DNA of 51,883 bases from a bacterium (GTDB lineage Bacteria > Bacillota > Bacilli > Lactobacillales > Streptococcaceae), in assembly GCA_905221545.1 (NCBI GenBank), contig CAJNDO010000012.1, positions 1 through 51,883 on the forward strand, written 5' to 3'. Shown here in pieces: positions 8,126 to 17,171 of this stretch (its first letter is position 1; each line of letters opens with the position of its first letter). The notes under the pieces are model-generated. The model searched no databases and was not told the DNA's origin. It saw only the letters and a program-made list of their open reading frames with translations. Made by a program: the position numbers and the translations under genes.

Positions 8126-8476
8126 ATGAAAGAGTTTTTAGCAGGTTTTCAAGTAGATACTGAGAACAAAGAACTTGCAGGTGTCTGTGCAGGTTTAGGA
8201 AATTATTTTAATATCAAGACTAACGTCATCCGTTTAGTAGCAATTTTGCTGTTTCTTTCGTCAACAGAGTTTGGGATTTTAACAGTCATCCTATATGCTT
8301 ATCTAGCAGGCTGGCTTGGGAGAGATCCTTTAGGAGAAGGGGCGAAAAAAGCAAGAAACCAAGCTATTCTCTTGTTTGCTGTTTGTTTGATTTTAGTATC
8401 ACTTGGAACAGAGGGTTTGGCAGCAATTTATGAATCAGGTAAAGCCTTTGGTCAGTGGTTAGTTGGATTGGTTTAG
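8126..8476 (+). CDS. PspC-domain membrane protein
   Basis: 116 residues. The N-terminal segment NKELAGVCAGLGNYFNIKTNVIRL is the PspC signature found in phage-shock/envelope-stress proteins. Hydrophobic segments follow (LVAILLFLSSTEFGILTVILYAYLAGW and QAILLFAVCLILVSLG). ATG 8126 is preferred because AAAAGGAG sits 7 bases upstream; ATG 8120 in frame is also possible. Fifth gene of the XRE-controlled operon, suggesting a role in membrane homeostasis (inference). Confidence 0.85.
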   Translation: MKEFLAGFQVDTENKELAGVCAGLGNYFNIKTNVIRLVAILLFLSSTEFGILTVILYAYLAGWLGRDPLGEGAKKARNQAILLFAVCLILVSLGTEGLAAIYESGKAFGQWLVGLV

Positions 8477-8489
8477 AAAGAGGTTGAAT

Positions 8490-9224
8490 ATGAAAAAGAA
8501 ACGTGGATTGTTATTTTTAATGTCTATTGTCTTGGGAGGTTTCTTGGGCATGTTTGTAGGGATGTTTAAGGCACGTGCTGAATCCCACGCAATTATGTTA
8601 GATGTAAAAATTTTGATACCATGGATATCAGCTATTTGTTTAGTATTAGGTTTCATTAGCATTTTTTTGACTTTCAATTTCCTAAAGAAAAGCAGAAAAT
8701 TTCACTCCTTGTATCAAGAGGAAATGGATGATGATCTGAATGAAACCTATTATGTGCAGATGTATCGGAATCTCGAGTTTGGAACTATTGCTTTTAATAG
8801 TGCAAGCGTAGCGATTTTATTGGCTCTCTTCATTTCAGGAAGTGAAGTAATTGTACTCGATATAAGCCATATAACCTTATCCCTTTCCTTTTTGGGATTA
8901 GTGTTAGTTTTAAATGCTCAAAAATATCTTTTTAAGACCATTGCGATTGTTCGTCAGTTTGATTTAGTATTTTTCTCTACACCAAAGGATATCTTGGACC
9001 ATTTCGATTCTTATGATGAAGGGGAGCGCAAGGCTAATTTGGAACAGAGTTTTCGGATTTTATTCCAATTAAATAACTATGTCTTGCCAGCTTTGTACTT
9101 TCTGATTGCTCTCTTTTCCTTACTGACAGGAGAGATTCAGTTACTAGCCTTCTTGCTTGTAGGAGCAATCCATATTTATATCAATGTGATGCAGTTACCT
9201 ATGGTAAAACGTTATTTTAAATAG
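8490..9224 (+). CDS. DUF3169-family integral membrane protein
   Basis: 244 residues with about six hydrophobic segments, the first two near residues 8-25 and 45-70 (LLFLMSIVLGGFLGMFVGM; WISAICLVLGFISIFLTF). A cytoplasmic linker rich in acidic residues (YQEEMDDDLNE) lies near 85. It looks like DUF3169, often found next to small XRE regulators in streptococci; the match is from memory. Start ATG 8490 has AGAGG upstream. The function is unknown. Confidence 0.7.
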   Translation: MKKKRGLLFLMSIVLGGFLGMFVGMFKARAESHAIMLDVKILIPWISAICLVLGFISIFLTFNFLKKSRKFHSLYQEEMDDDLNETYYVQMYRNLEFGTIAFNSASVAILLALFISGSEVIVLDISHITLSLSFLGLVLVLNAQKYLFKTIAIVRQFDLVFFSTPKDILDHFDSYDEGERKANLEQSFRILFQLNNYVLPALYFLIALFSLLTGEIQLLAFLLVGAIHIYINVMQLPMVKRYFK

Positions 9225-9233
9225 GAGACCTTT

Positions 9234-9872
9234 ATGAAATTACTTAAAAACCTCGGCTGGTTTCTTCTAGCCCTTCTATCCTTTTTCTTTATCTATAGCT
9301 TCATTCAGGGGCTCGCGACTGCTTCGCTTGCCTTAGGCGCTTCCCCCTATGCTGTTACCTTGCTCTATGTGGCCTTGGCTGGAGTATACGTGTACGGCAT
9401 TTACAAATGGTATCAGAAAGCTCCTGTTCATATTGAGAAGAGTGGCTTTAACCGATTTATTTGGCTCCCTGCCTTGGTTTGGTTCTTATCTCTGGTTGTC
9501 CAGTTTTTCTTGCCAGATGATCCTTCAGTAAATCAACAAATAGCGACAGACTTGACCTTGTCTCAACCACTTTTCTCATTCTTTGCTGTCGTTATTTTTG
9601 CTCCTTTGACGGAAGAACTCCTCTTTAGAGGAATGCTGGCACGCTATCTCTTCCCTAAGCAGGACAAGAGCAAACAGGTTCTGTTTCTTCTGGTATCCAG
9701 TGTTTTGTTTGCTTTGATTCATTTCCCAGGTGATGTGCAACAATTTTTAGTTTATACTAGTCTTGGTTTTAGCTTGGGCTTGGCTTATATTAGCAGAAAA
9801 GGTCTGGTCTACAGTATTTCTCTCCACGCTTTGAATAATTTAGTCAGCTTTTTGATGATTCTCATGCTATAA
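9234..9872 (+). CDS. CPBP-family intramembrane metalloprotease (Abi/CAAX-like)
   Basis: 212 residues, multiple membrane segments. The three family motifs are present: EELLFRG (about 127-133, EEXXXR), FALIHFP (about 159, FXXXH) and HALNN (about 199, HXXXN). These form the zinc-type active site in Rce1-like proteases. Bacterial members are linked to bacteriocin maturation or self-immunity, but no bacteriocin gene is nearby. AGGAGACC precedes the ATG, 9 bp after the DUF3169 stop, so it is in the same operon. Confidence 0.88.
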   Translation: MKLLKNLGWFLLALLSFFFIYSFIQGLATASLALGASPYAVTLLYVALAGVYVYGIYKWYQKAPVHIEKSGFNRFIWLPALVWFLSLVVQFFLPDDPSVNQQIATDLTLSQPLFSFFAVVIFAPLTEELLFRGMLARYLFPKQDKSKQVLFLLVSSVLFALIHFPGDVQQFLVYTSLGFSLGLAYISRKGLVYSISLHALNNLVSFLMILML

Positions 9873-9889
9873 TAGAGTCAGGAGGTCAC

Positions 9890-10120
9890 ATGAAACGAGT
9901 AATTTTATTAGCAGTGATTCAAGCAGTTGTTCTATTTTTCATCATTGGGGCGCTAGCTTATGCCTTTAAGGGCGATTTCTTCTACAACTATCTAGCAGTT
10001 GTCTTTGCCCCTATTGCAGGTGTCTTGCGCTTTGGGACAGCTTACACGACGGAAATCTTCTTGCCTCGAAAGGCAGCTGAAATCGCTGAAAAACGCAAAG
10101 CAGGCAACAATTCAAAATAA
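9890..10120 (+). CDS. Small membrane protein of unknown function
   Basis: 76 residues: a membrane segment (VILLAVIQAVVLFFIIGALAYA), a second hydrophobic stretch (YNYLAVVFAPIAGVLRFG) and a basic tail. GTCAGGAGGTCAC is a strong ribosome site. Last gene of the operon, 17 bp after the CPBP gene and directly before a terminator. Not recognised. Confidence 0.75.
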   Translation: MKRVILLAVIQAVVLFFIIGALAYAFKGDFFYNYLAVVFAPIAGVLRFGTAYTTEIFLPRKAAEIAEKRKAGNNSK

Positions 10121-10125
10121 AAGAG

Positions 10126-10149
10126 TCCGATGAAGTTCATCGGATTTTT
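10126..10149 (+). terminator. Intrinsic terminator of the XRE/PspC/CPBP operon
   Basis: TCCGATG (10126-10132) pairs with CATCGGA (10138-10144) around aagtt, followed by TTTTT. Confidence 0.88.
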
Positions 10150-10237
10150 GTATGGGCGCTAATTTTTAGGGACTTTACCTGATTTTTAAAGACTGACAAA
10201 CTTTTCTGCTGATTTTCATGAAGAGCCTGCGCTTTTA

Positions 10238-10246
10238 TGGTAAAAT
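10238..10246 (+). promoter_or_regulatory. Promoter of aspS
   Basis: Extended -10 TG-g-TAAAAT (TAAAAT 10241-10246) lies 29 bp before aspS; no good -35. Confidence 0.55.
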
Positions 10247-10274
10247 AGTAACAGAATAAAAGAGGAGAGAAAAC

Positions 10275-12038
10275 ATGAAACGTAGTATGTATGCTGGTCG
10301 TGTTCGTGAGGAACACATCGGACAAGAAATAACCTTGAAAGGATGGGTTGGTCGTCGTCGTGACTTGGGCGGTTTGATCTTTATCGACCTTCGTGACCGT
10401 GAAGGAATCATGCAGTTGGTTATCAACCCTGAAAAAGTATCTGCAGAGATTATGGAAACAGCTGAAAGCCTTCGTAGCGAATTTGTTATCGAGGTGACTG
10501 GACAGGTCGCTGCGCGTGAGCAAGCCAATGATAAGTTACCAACTGGTGCAGTTGAGTTAAACGTGACAGCTCTGACAGTGCTGAATACAGCTAAGACAAC
10601 CCCATTTGAGATTAAGGATGGCATTGAGGCCAATGACGATACACGTTTGCGTTACCGTTACCTTGACCTTCGTCGTCCAGAAATGTTGGAAAATCTTAAA
10701 CTTCGTGCTAAGGTGACCCATTCTATCCGCAACTACTTGGATGAGTTGGAGTTTATCGACGTGGAGACACCATTCCTTTCTAAGTCAACGCCTGAAGGGG
10801 CGCGTGACTATTTGGTGCCGTCTCGTGTTAATAAAGGGCATTTTTACGCGCTTCCTCAAAGTCCACAAATCACGAAACAGCTCTTGATGAATGCTGGTTT
10901 TGACCGTTACTACCAAATTGTTAAATGTTTCCGTGACGAGGACTTGCGTGGTGACCGCCAGCCTGAGTTCACACAGGTTGACTTGGAAACATCTTTCCTT
11001 ACTGAGCAAGAAATCCAAGATATCACAGAAGGCTTGATTGCGCGCGTGATGAAAGAAACTAAAGGCATCGAAGTGACACTTCCATTCCCTCGTATGAAAT
11101 ACGATGATGCGATGGCTCTTTACGGTTCTGACAAGCCTGATACGCGTTTTGACATGTTGCTTCAGGACTTGACAGAAGTGGTCAAAGGTGTAGACTTTAA
11201 AGTCTTTTCAGAAGCACCTGCTGTAAAAGCCATTGTGGTCAAAGGCGCTGCGGACAACTATTCACGTAAAGACATCGACAAGATGACGGAAGTAGCCAAA
11301 CAATATGGTGCCAAAGGTCTTGCTTGGGTCAAGGTGGTTGATGGAGAATTAAATGGACCAGTTGCTAAGTTCTTGACTGGCATCCAAGCAGAATTGACAG
11401 CAGCACTTGCTCTTGAAGATAAGGACTTGGTTCTCTTTGTGGCAGATACGCTTGAAGTGGCCAATGCAACTCTCGGTGCCCTTCGTGGACGTATTGCCAA
11501 AGAGCTTGGCTTGATTGATAACGATAAATTCAACTTCCTTTGGGTGGTTGACTGGCCAATGTTTGAATGGTCTGAAGAAGAAGGCCGCTACATGAGTGCC
11601 CACCATCCATTCACCCTTCCACAGGAAGAGACTGCTCACGAATTAGAAGGCGATTTGGCTAAGGTTCGTGCCATTGCTTACGATATCGTCTTGAACGGTT
11701 ATGAGCTTGGTGGTGGTAGCCTCCGTATCAACCAAAAAGACCTTCAAGAACGCATGTTCAAGGCTCTTGGTTTCTCAGCTGAAGAAGCAAATGACCAGTT
11801 TGGCTTCCTTCTTGAAGCCATGGACTATGGTTTCCCACCACACGGTGGTTTGGCTATCGGGCTTGACCGCTTTGTCATGCTCTTAGCTGGAGAAGAAAAT
11901 ATCCGTGAAGTTATTGCCTTTCCTAAGAACAACAAGGCAACTGACCCAATGACACAAGCTCCTTCAACAGTCGCTCTCAAACAACTAGAGGAACTCAGCT
12001 TACAAGTAGAAGAAGATGAAACAAGCAAAACGAATTAA
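10275..12038 (+). CDS. aspS: Aspartyl-tRNA synthetase
   Basis: 587 residues, bacterial-type AspRS. It has an N-terminal OB-fold anticodon-binding domain ([20 protein letters not shown]), the class II catalytic core with motif 2 ([18 protein letters not shown], about 219-236), a central GAD insertion domain (about 290-410) and motif 3 [14 protein letters not shown] (about 524-537). It charges tRNA-Asp. GGAGAG precedes ATG 10275. The 3' end overlaps the YitT gene by 23 bp, so the two are probably co-transcribed. Discriminating or non-discriminating type cannot be told by eye. Confidence 0.97.
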   Translation: MKRSMYAGRVREEHIGQEITLKGWVGRRRDLGGLIFIDLRDREGIMQLVINPEKVSAEIMETAESLRSEFVIEVTGQVAAREQANDKLPTGAVELNVTALTVLNTAKTTPFEIKDGIEANDDTRLRYRYLDLRRPEMLENLKLRAKVTHSIRNYLDELEFIDVETPFLSKSTPEGARDYLVPSRVNKGHFYALPQSPQITKQLLMNAGFDRYYQIVKCFRDEDLRGDRQPEFTQVDLETSFLTEQEIQDITEGLIARVMKETKGIEVTLPFPRMKYDDAMALYGSDKPDTRFDMLLQDLTEVVKGVDFKVFSEAPAVKAIVVKGAADNYSRKDIDKMTEVAKQYGAKGLAWVKVVDGELNGPVAKFLTGIQAELTAALALEDKDLVLFVADTLEVANATLGALRGRIAKELGLIDNDKFNFLWVVDWPMFEWSEEEGRYMSAHHPFTLPQEETAHELEGDLAKVRAIAYDIVLNGYELGGGSLRINQKDLQERMFKALGFSAEEANDQFGFLLEAMDYGFPPHGGLAIGLDRFVMLLAGEENIREVIAFPKNNKATDPMTQAPSTVALKQLEELSLQVEEDETSKTN

Positions 12039-12957
12039 GCGGTGGCGCTATTATCTGCGCCGCTTTGCTTATCAGATAAAAATTTTACGTGTCTTACAAA
12101 GCATCTCTCGGGAGAAGTATGACGAGAAAATTTCGGCCTCTCTGGTCTATGGTTTTCTATCAGCAGTAGCGGTCAATTTCTTTTTCCAACCAGGGCATGT
12201 ATATTCGAGTGGTGCGACAGGTTTGGCACAGATTATCTCTGCCTTGAGTAATCACTGGTTTGGGTTTCATATTCCGATTTCGCTGACCTTCTACGCTATT
12301 AATTTTCCTTTGATGGTCTTGGCCTGGTATCAGATTGGGCATAAGTTCACTATTTTTACCTTTATCACGGTATCCATGAGTTCCTTCTTTATCCAGTTTG
12401 TCCCTGTGGCAACCTTGACGGAGGATCCTATTATTAATGCCCTTTTTGGGGGAGTTGTCATGGGCTTGGGGATTGGTTTTGCTCTTCGAAACAATATCTC
12501 CAGTGGTGGGACGGATATTGTCAGTCTGACCATTCGCAAGAAAACAGGTAAGAATGTCGGCAGTATCTCTTTCTTGGTAAATGGGACCATCATGCTGATA
12601 GCAGGTTTGACCTTTGGTTGGAAATACGCCCTCTACTCTATGATTACTATCTTTGTCTCTAGCCGTGTGACAGATGCAGTCTTTACCAAGCAAAAACGTA
12701 TGCAGGCTATGATTGTGACCAATCATCCAGACAAGGTAATTGAAAAAATCCATAAAAAATTGCACCGCGGAGCAACTATGATCCACGATGCAGAAGGAAC
12801 CTATAATCACGAAAGAAAGGCAGTTTTAATTACTGTTATTACACGTGCAGAGTTTAATGAATTTAAACAGATTATGAAACAGGTGGATCCAAGCGCCTTT
12901 GTCTCTGTATCTGAGAATGTTCATATTCTGGGACGATTCGTTGAAACAGAAAATTAG
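12016..12957 (+). CDS. YitT-family membrane protein (DUF161/DUF2179)
   Basis: 313 residues with a basic N-terminus and about five membrane segments containing [29 protein letters not shown] and [16 protein letters not shown] soluble C-terminal DUF2179 domain ([17 protein letters not shown] through [13 protein letters not shown]) completes it. This is the YitT/YebE layout, a family of unproven function. The start overlaps aspS in another frame. GAAGAAGA in the aspS coding sequence could serve as ribosome site, so translation is likely coupled. Ends at a bidirectional terminator. Confidence 0.88.
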   Translation: MKQAKRIKRWRYYLRRFAYQIKILRVLQSISREKYDEKISASLVYGFLSAVAVNFFFQPGHVYSSGATGLAQIISALSNHWFGFHIPISLTFYAINFPLMVLAWYQIGHKFTIFTFITVSMSSFFIQFVPVATLTEDPIINALFGGVVMGLGIGFALRNNISSGGTDIVSLTIRKKTGKNVGSISFLVNGTIMLIAGLTFGWKYALYSMITIFVSSRVTDAVFTKQKRMQAMIVTNHPDKVIEKIHKKLHRGATMIHDAEGTYNHERKAVLITVITRAEFNEFKQIMKQVDPSAFVSVSENVHILGRFVETEN

Positions 12958-12963
12958 TAACTA

Positions 12964-12987
12964 AAAAACCAGCGCGAGCTGGTTTTT
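12964..12987. terminator. Bidirectional terminator between yitT and malR
   Basis: AAAACCAGC (12965-12973) pairs with GCTGGTTTT across a gcga tetraloop. It is flanked by A-run and T-run, so it can serve both the rightward YitT gene and the leftward malAR operon. Confidence 0.88.
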
Positions 12988-13972
12988 ATTTTTCAATAAT
13001 TTTGTGGGCAATCAATTGGCGGTAACAAATTTGTTTATTGCTTTTAGCATCGTTGATAATCTGAAGAATGGTTTCAAATGATGTTCGACCAAGTTCTAGG
13101 CTATTAATATCGACATAGGCTGCCAAGTTGAGCTTGGGATTGACTGAGTCGAAGCTGAGAACAGGGACATCCAGTTGGTGTTTTGCGATGTAATCACAGA
13201 CCCCTTCGGCTAGGAGGCTATCAGTTGTGATGATAGCATCAATCATAGGATCGTGTTTAAATAAACGCTTACTGAATTGATACCCTTTTTCTTCTAGAAA
13301 TTCGTTCGCAAAATAGGTCAAGTTACTATCAAGAGGCAGTTGGTATTGTTTGAGTGCTGACTCATAGCCTGTTAAACGGTCTTGTGTTACGAAGAGTCGC
13401 TTAGTCCCTCCAATAAAGGCAATTCGTTTGCAGCCTTTTTTGATGAAATATTCAGTCGCATCAAAGCCAGCTTGGACATTGTCGTTATCGACAAGTGGAA
13501 TAAAGGGGGACAGAGATTTTCCGAGGATGAGGAAGGGGAACTGCTCATCAGCGACCAGTTTGACTAAAGGATCTTCCTCTTCGGCATAAAGGAAAATTAA
13601 ACCGTCTACACGTTTACCATAGACCATTTGTGAGATGGCAGTAAGACGCTCCTTCTCATCTTTCCCTGTTGCTATCTGAATGGCATAGTGGTTTTCAGAT
13701 GCGACTTGAGAGATGCCACGTAGGACTGATGGGAAGAAAGGATTTTGATAGAAGGCGTCTGAGTCGTCAGGAAGCACCAAGCCAATAACTTGGGTATAAC
13801 TGCTTACCAAGCTACGAGCGTTGAGATTGGGGTGGTAATTAAGCTCCTTCATAGCCTTGCGAACGCGTTTTTTTGTTTCGTCGCTAATGGTTGATTTATT
13901 TTGAATAACACGGGTTACGGTTGAAGGCGAAACACCAGCAGCCTTGGCCACGTCTTTAATCGTAACGGGCAT
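12986..13972 (-). CDS. malR: Maltose operon repressor, LacI family
   Basis: 328 residues: an N-terminal LacI helix-turn-helix with hinge helix (TIKDVAKAAGVSPSTVTRVI, about 4-23; then NYHPNLNARSL), followed by a periplasmic-binding-protein-like sugar-sensing domain. In pneumococcus MalR represses both malXCD and malMP and is released by maltose. Candidate operators are at 18486-18499 and 18869-18884. AGGAGATTTTT precedes the ATG, 9 bp after the malA stop, so malA and malR form one leftward operon. Confidence 0.95.
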   Translation of the reverse strand: MPVTIKDVAKAAGVSPSTVTRVIQNKSTISDETKKRVRKAMKELNYHPNLNARSLVSSYTQVIGLVLPDDSDAFYQNPFFPSVLRGISQVASENHYAIQIATGKDEKERLTAISQMVYGKRVDGLIFLYAEEEDPLVKLVADEQFPFLILGKSLSPFIPLVDNDNVQAGFDATEYFIKKGCKRIAFIGGTKRLFVTQDRLTGYESALKQYQLPLDSNLTYFANEFLEEKGYQFSKRLFKHDPMIDAIITTDSLLAEGVCDYIAKHQLDVPVLSFDSVNPKLNLAAYVDINSLELGRTSFETILQIINDAKSNKQICYRQLIAHKIIEK

Positions 13973-13981
13973 AAAAATCTC

Positions 13982-14782
13982 CTATTTATGGTAATCTGGA
14001 TCACGGAAATGCGTTTTATAAAAGATAGTGACCAGATATAGAACAAAAAGAATGTTTTGTACAGTAATCAGAGTTGTCATATTTTGGCCAAATAAGCCCA
14101 AAATAAGCGTAATCAGAGTTGGTAATCCTAAACAGTTCAAGATAAAATGGTAGCACTCTTTAAAGGTTCTAAATGAAAAGAGGCGTGATTTCTTAGTGAT
14201 ATAAAGGAGAAGACTCGCTCCTAGAGAGACGATAAAGAAATTCAAACCAAAGAGGAAGCTCGCACCGAGAACTAGGAAGAGACTGATATAGACACGATTT
14301 TGTTGGTACCAGTCTTTAGAAATCGCTTGGGTCAAGCTATCTTTGTTTTTGAAACTCTCAGTTTGAATGGCTCGGTAAGAGATGCGGGTCAGTTCCTTGC
14401 TTTCCTTGCTGATAACCAGTTCTTTTGTATCGAAATGCAGTTGCAATTCCTTAGGCAACTCCTTGCTTTGACTTGGACCGATCACAATAGAAGGCGCTTG
14501 ACTAGCTGTTCCTGTATAAGTAAATTTGCCATCAACAATTCTAGCATGTTCAGAGAGATCCTGAACAACCTCATCTGTCAATGGTTCATAGACATTATCG
14601 ACAAAGGTTTCTAGCGGATATGTCTCCTGTGAGCTGTTTTGGATGGCAATGGGTACCATAGACAAGCTGATAAGGAAGATACTGGTAAAGAGAAGTTGAA
14701 ACCAGTTGAGCCCGAAACGTTTGGACAGGGGCTTACGAAATCCCCAAATACTTGAAAAATAGGAAAATGGATATGGAAGCAT
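13982..14782 (-). CDS. malA: MalA, membrane protein of the maltose locus (DUF1189)
   Basis: 266 residues: cytoplasmic N-terminus, a membrane segment ([21 protein letters not shown], about 27-47), a long extracytoplasmic region (about 50-160), then three to four membrane segments. This fits DUF1189 and the position of malA in pneumococcus. Its role in maltodextrin use is not defined at the biochemical level. It has its own promoter between malD and malA, and precedes malR in the same transcript. The ribosome site (AGAAAG) is weak. Confidence 0.85.
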   Translation of the reverse strand: MLPYPFSYFSSIWGFRKPLSKRFGLNWFQLLFTSIFLISLSMVPIAIQNSSQETYPLETFVDNVYEPLTDEVVQDLSEHARIVDGKFTYTGTASQAPSIVIGPSQSKELPKELQLHFDTKELVISKESKELTRISYRAIQTESFKNKDSLTQAISKDWYQQNRVYISLFLVLGASFLFGLNFFIVSLGASLLLYITKKSRLFSFRTFKECYHFILNCLGLPTLITLILGLFGQNMTTLITVQNILFVLYLVTIFYKTHFRDPDYHK

Positions 14783-14816
14783 AGGTATCTTTCTAAAAGG
14801 TGTTTTCTATATGAGT

Positions 14817-14845
14817 ATTATATAGAGAAATGTGCTTTATTTCAA
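14817..14845 (-). promoter_or_regulatory. Promoter of malA-malR
   Basis: On the minus strand TTGAAA (14840-14845) and TATAAT (14817-14822) are 17 bp apart. No MalR-like palindrome overlaps it, so malAR seems not to be repressed like malX and malM. Confidence 0.75.
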
Positions 14846-14859
14846 GTCTAGGAGAGAAA

Positions 14860-14895
14860 TTGCTTGTTGCAAGAATATTATTTACAGTAACAAGC
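14860..14895 (-). promoter_or_regulatory. Second hairpin in the malD-malA gap
   Basis: GCTTGTT pairs with AACAAGC over an A/T-rich loop of about 20 bases (14862-14895). It follows the malD terminator on the minus strand and lies upstream of the malA promoter. Its role is unknown; it may be a back-up terminator or an operator. Confidence 0.35.
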
Positions 14896-14905
14896 TCCAA
14901 AATGA

Positions 14906-14942
14906 AAAAGGGTGGCGGGGATATATTATCCCTTGTCGCCAC
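14906..14942 (-). terminator. Terminator of malXCD overlapping the malD stop
   Basis: On the minus strand GGTGGCG...GGGAT pairs with ATCCC-CGCCACC around aatat, followed by CTTTTT. The left arm is coding sequence for the last residues of MalD (GGDKG and stop), so the terminator begins inside the gene. Confidence 0.75.
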
Positions 14943-15768
14943 CACTTGTAAGTCCTGAAACAAAGTTCTTTTGTAGGAAGAAGAAGAGAATACAGATTGG
15001 AAGGGCGATGAGGATAGCACCTGCTGAGAAGTAGGCAATCTTCATGTTTTTCGCATTGTTAACGAAGGTTTGGAGACCAACGGCAACAGTAAAGTATTCT
15101 TTCTCACGAAGCAAGAAACTAGAGAGGATGTAGTCTCCGAAAGGTCCCATGAAGGCCCAGAGAGCTTGTACGGCAACCATTGGGCGAACAAGTGGAAGAA
15201 CAATTTGCCAGAAGCGGCGGAAGTGTCCTGCACCGTCTAGTTTTGCAGATTCGTCTAGAGACATTGGCACTGTATCGAAGTAGCCTTTCATGAGCCAAGC
15301 ATTCATCGGGATACCACCACCAACGTAGAGGAAGATGAGGAACCAGCTGTGGTTAAGGGCGTTCAACATAAGTGCCATAACGAAGAAGGCTGTCAAAGCG
15401 GCCATGGTTGGCACCATTTGGATAATCAAGAAGAAGACCAAACTTTGTTTACGAGCCAAGAAGTTGTAACGGCTGTAAGCATAACCAGCAAGTACGATGA
15501 TACTTGTTTGAACAGCCATAGTAATCAAGGCGATAATCAAAGTGTTGAGGTACCAAGTACCGTACAAGGTTTCAGAGAAGAGCCCTTGGAAGTTAGCAAA
15601 ACTAAAGTCGACGTTGCTGTCTAGCTTAAAGGCTACTACGTTACCAGTCTTGAAGGCTGACATAATGGTAATCAAAAGTGGATAGATAATCACGATTGAG
15701 AGACCAATCAAGTAAAGGTATGTAAGGGTTTGAGTCAGTCTACGTTTGAGTTTAATTGAGTTATTCAT
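14926..15768 (-). CDS. malD: Maltodextrin ABC transporter permease MalD (MalG-like)
   Basis: 280 residues, inner-membrane permease of the MalG type with six hydrophobic segments. The EAA-type cytoplasmic loop near residue 175-200 reads [28 protein letters not shown] and contacts the shared ATPase (MsmK in pneumococcus, not encoded here). The start is ATG 15766-15768, directly after the malC stop, because GGAGGAC (within the last malC codons) is correctly spaced; the upstream in-frame codon lies inside malC. The 3' end forms half of the operon terminator. Confidence 0.93.
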   Translation of the reverse strand: MNNSIKLKRRLTQTLTYLYLIGLSIVIIYPLLITIMSAFKTGNVVAFKLDSNVDFSFANFQGLFSETLYGTWYLNTLIIALITMAVQTSIIVLAGYAYSRYNFLARKQSLVFFLIIQMVPTMAALTAFFVMALMLNALNHSWFLIFLYVGGGIPMNAWLMKGYFDTVPMSLDESAKLDGAGHFRRFWQIVLPLVRPMVAVQALWAFMGPFGDYILSSFLLREKEYFTVAVGLQTFVNNAKNMKIAYFSAGAILIALPICILFFFLQKNFVSGLTSGGDKG

Positions 15769-15769
15769 C

Positions 15770-17062
15770 TTAGACGTCCTCCATATCAAATGCGTGTAGT
15801 TTCTTGAATGCGATCATAGAGATTGAGATGACAATGATAGAGATAATCAAGGTAACAGCTGCCGCCATAGAGTATTGAGGAGATGTACCTGTTGTCAAAC
15901 GGTAAATCCATGAAATCAAGATATCGGTTGAACCAGCTCCACCACCGACACTACCAGGTCCTCCAGCGTTGAAGAGGTACATGATAGAGAAGTTGTTAAA
16001 GTTGAAGGTGTATTGACTAATCAAAGTAGGTGCCGCAACGGCCAAAATCATTGGGAAAGTGATGTTGCGGAATTTTTGCCAAGCGTTAGCACCATCAATA
16101 TAAGCTGCTTCGTAAAGGTCGTTAGGAATAGATTGCAAGATACCCAAAGTCAAAACGTAGATGTATGGGAATCCGAGCCAACCTTGCATCATAATCAAGG
16201 CAATTTTAGTCCAAGTTGGGTCTGTTTTCCAAGGAATAAGAGCCCCATCAAGGAAAGGAAGGAATTTAGCCAAGATTGGCAATACTTGAGTGTTGATAGC
16301 TCCGACACTATCGTTAAACATGTTTGAGAATGTCAAGATAGTGATGAAGGCTGGGACAGCCCAAGGAAGAAGGAAAATAACACCGAAGATACGTTTTCCT
16401 TTGATAAATGGTTGGTTAGCAATGATAGCTGTGAAGATACCGATTACGATTTGTAAAGTAGAAGCTGCCAAAGCCCAGATGATAGTCCAAGAAAGAACAG
16501 CACCGAAGGCAGAACGGAAGGTACTCAAGCTCCAGATATTTGTAAAGTTTGTCAAACCAACCCAGTCCAATAATTTGTTTGGTGGCAAGTGTTGGAAGTC
16601 GTAGTTAGTAAAGGCGATCATCAAGGTTACGATAACTGGGAAGATAATCGCGAATGTCATAGCAACATAAGATGGGATGATCAAGAGGTAAGGGAAACCA
16701 TTTTCATAGATTCCTTTGACCATATCTTTGAGGCTACGTGGAACTGGAATTCCATTGTTAATGCGTTTTGCAATTGTATGTGCATCTTTGATATTTGAGA
16801 AATAAAAGAGTACATAAACGACTACAAAGATTAAATGGAAGGCACCACGAATCAGCATAAAGAGGGAATTATCACGACCTGGTTTGTCACCAAGAGTGAT
16901 GAGATTGCTCAATTCAGGGGCTGCAAGTGATAGGAAGTAAAGGACAAATACAAGGGTTACACCAAGGAAGATAAAACCTTTGGCTTTTTGTTTATTGTAA
17001 ATCTGTCCTAACCCAGGAATGATAGACAGCAGGGCTGCTTTACTAGGTTGTTGCTTTTCCAT
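15770..17062 (-). CDS. malC: Maltodextrin ABC transporter permease MalC (MalF-like)
   Basis: 430 residues from ATG 17062, chosen because AAAGGAG is 6 bases upstream; a longer frame begins five codons earlier. The N-terminus carries a short TM pair typical of Gram-positive MalF homologues ([28 protein letters not shown]). It is followed by about six core membrane segments with the EAA loop ([22 protein letters not shown], about 328-349). Pairs with MalD as the translocation channel. Overlaps in transcription with malX and malD. Confidence 0.93.
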   Translation of the reverse strand: MEKQQPSKAALLSIIPGLGQIYNKQKAKGFIFLGVTLVFVLYFLSLAAPELSNLITLGDKPGRDNSLFMLIRGAFHLIFVVVYVLFYFSNIKDAHTIAKRINNGIPVPRSLKDMVKGIYENGFPYLLIIPSYVAMTFAIIFPVIVTLMIAFTNYDFQHLPPNKLLDWVGLTNFTNIWSLSTFRSAFGAVLSWTIIWALAASTLQIVIGIFTAIIANQPFIKGKRIFGVIFLLPWAVPAFITILTFSNMFNDSVGAINTQVLPILAKFLPFLDGALIPWKTDPTWTKIALIMMQGWLGFPYIYVLTLGILQSIPNDLYEAAYIDGANAWQKFRNITFPMILAVAAPTLISQYTFNFNNFSIMYLFNAGGPGSVGGGAGSTDILISWIYRLTTGTSPQYSMAAAVTLIISIIVISISMIAFKKLHAFDMEDV

Positions 17063-17129
17063 AATAACTCCTTTCATAGGATACTGGTTTTTAGATAAAA
17101 CCTAAACTATTTATGTTTCTATTGATAAA

Positions 17130-17163
17130 TTCAAAGGGGGATTTGATTTCCACCCCCCTTGAA
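17130..17163 (-). promoter_or_regulatory. Intercistronic hairpin between malX and malC
   Basis: TTCAA-GGGGG (about 17130-17140) pairs with CCCCC-TTGAA (about 17153-17163). No T-run follows on the minus strand. In binding-protein operons such hairpins protect the 3' end of the abundant first-gene mRNA or partly stop transcription; either role would make MalX more abundant than MalC/D. Confidence 0.65.
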
Positions 17164-17171
17164 CAAATTTT

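Noticed and set aside
12160..12810. Long minus-strand frame opposite the yitT gene (216 codons)
   Set aside because: Antisense shadow of a well-supported membrane protein gene, without a ribosome site or recognisable domain.
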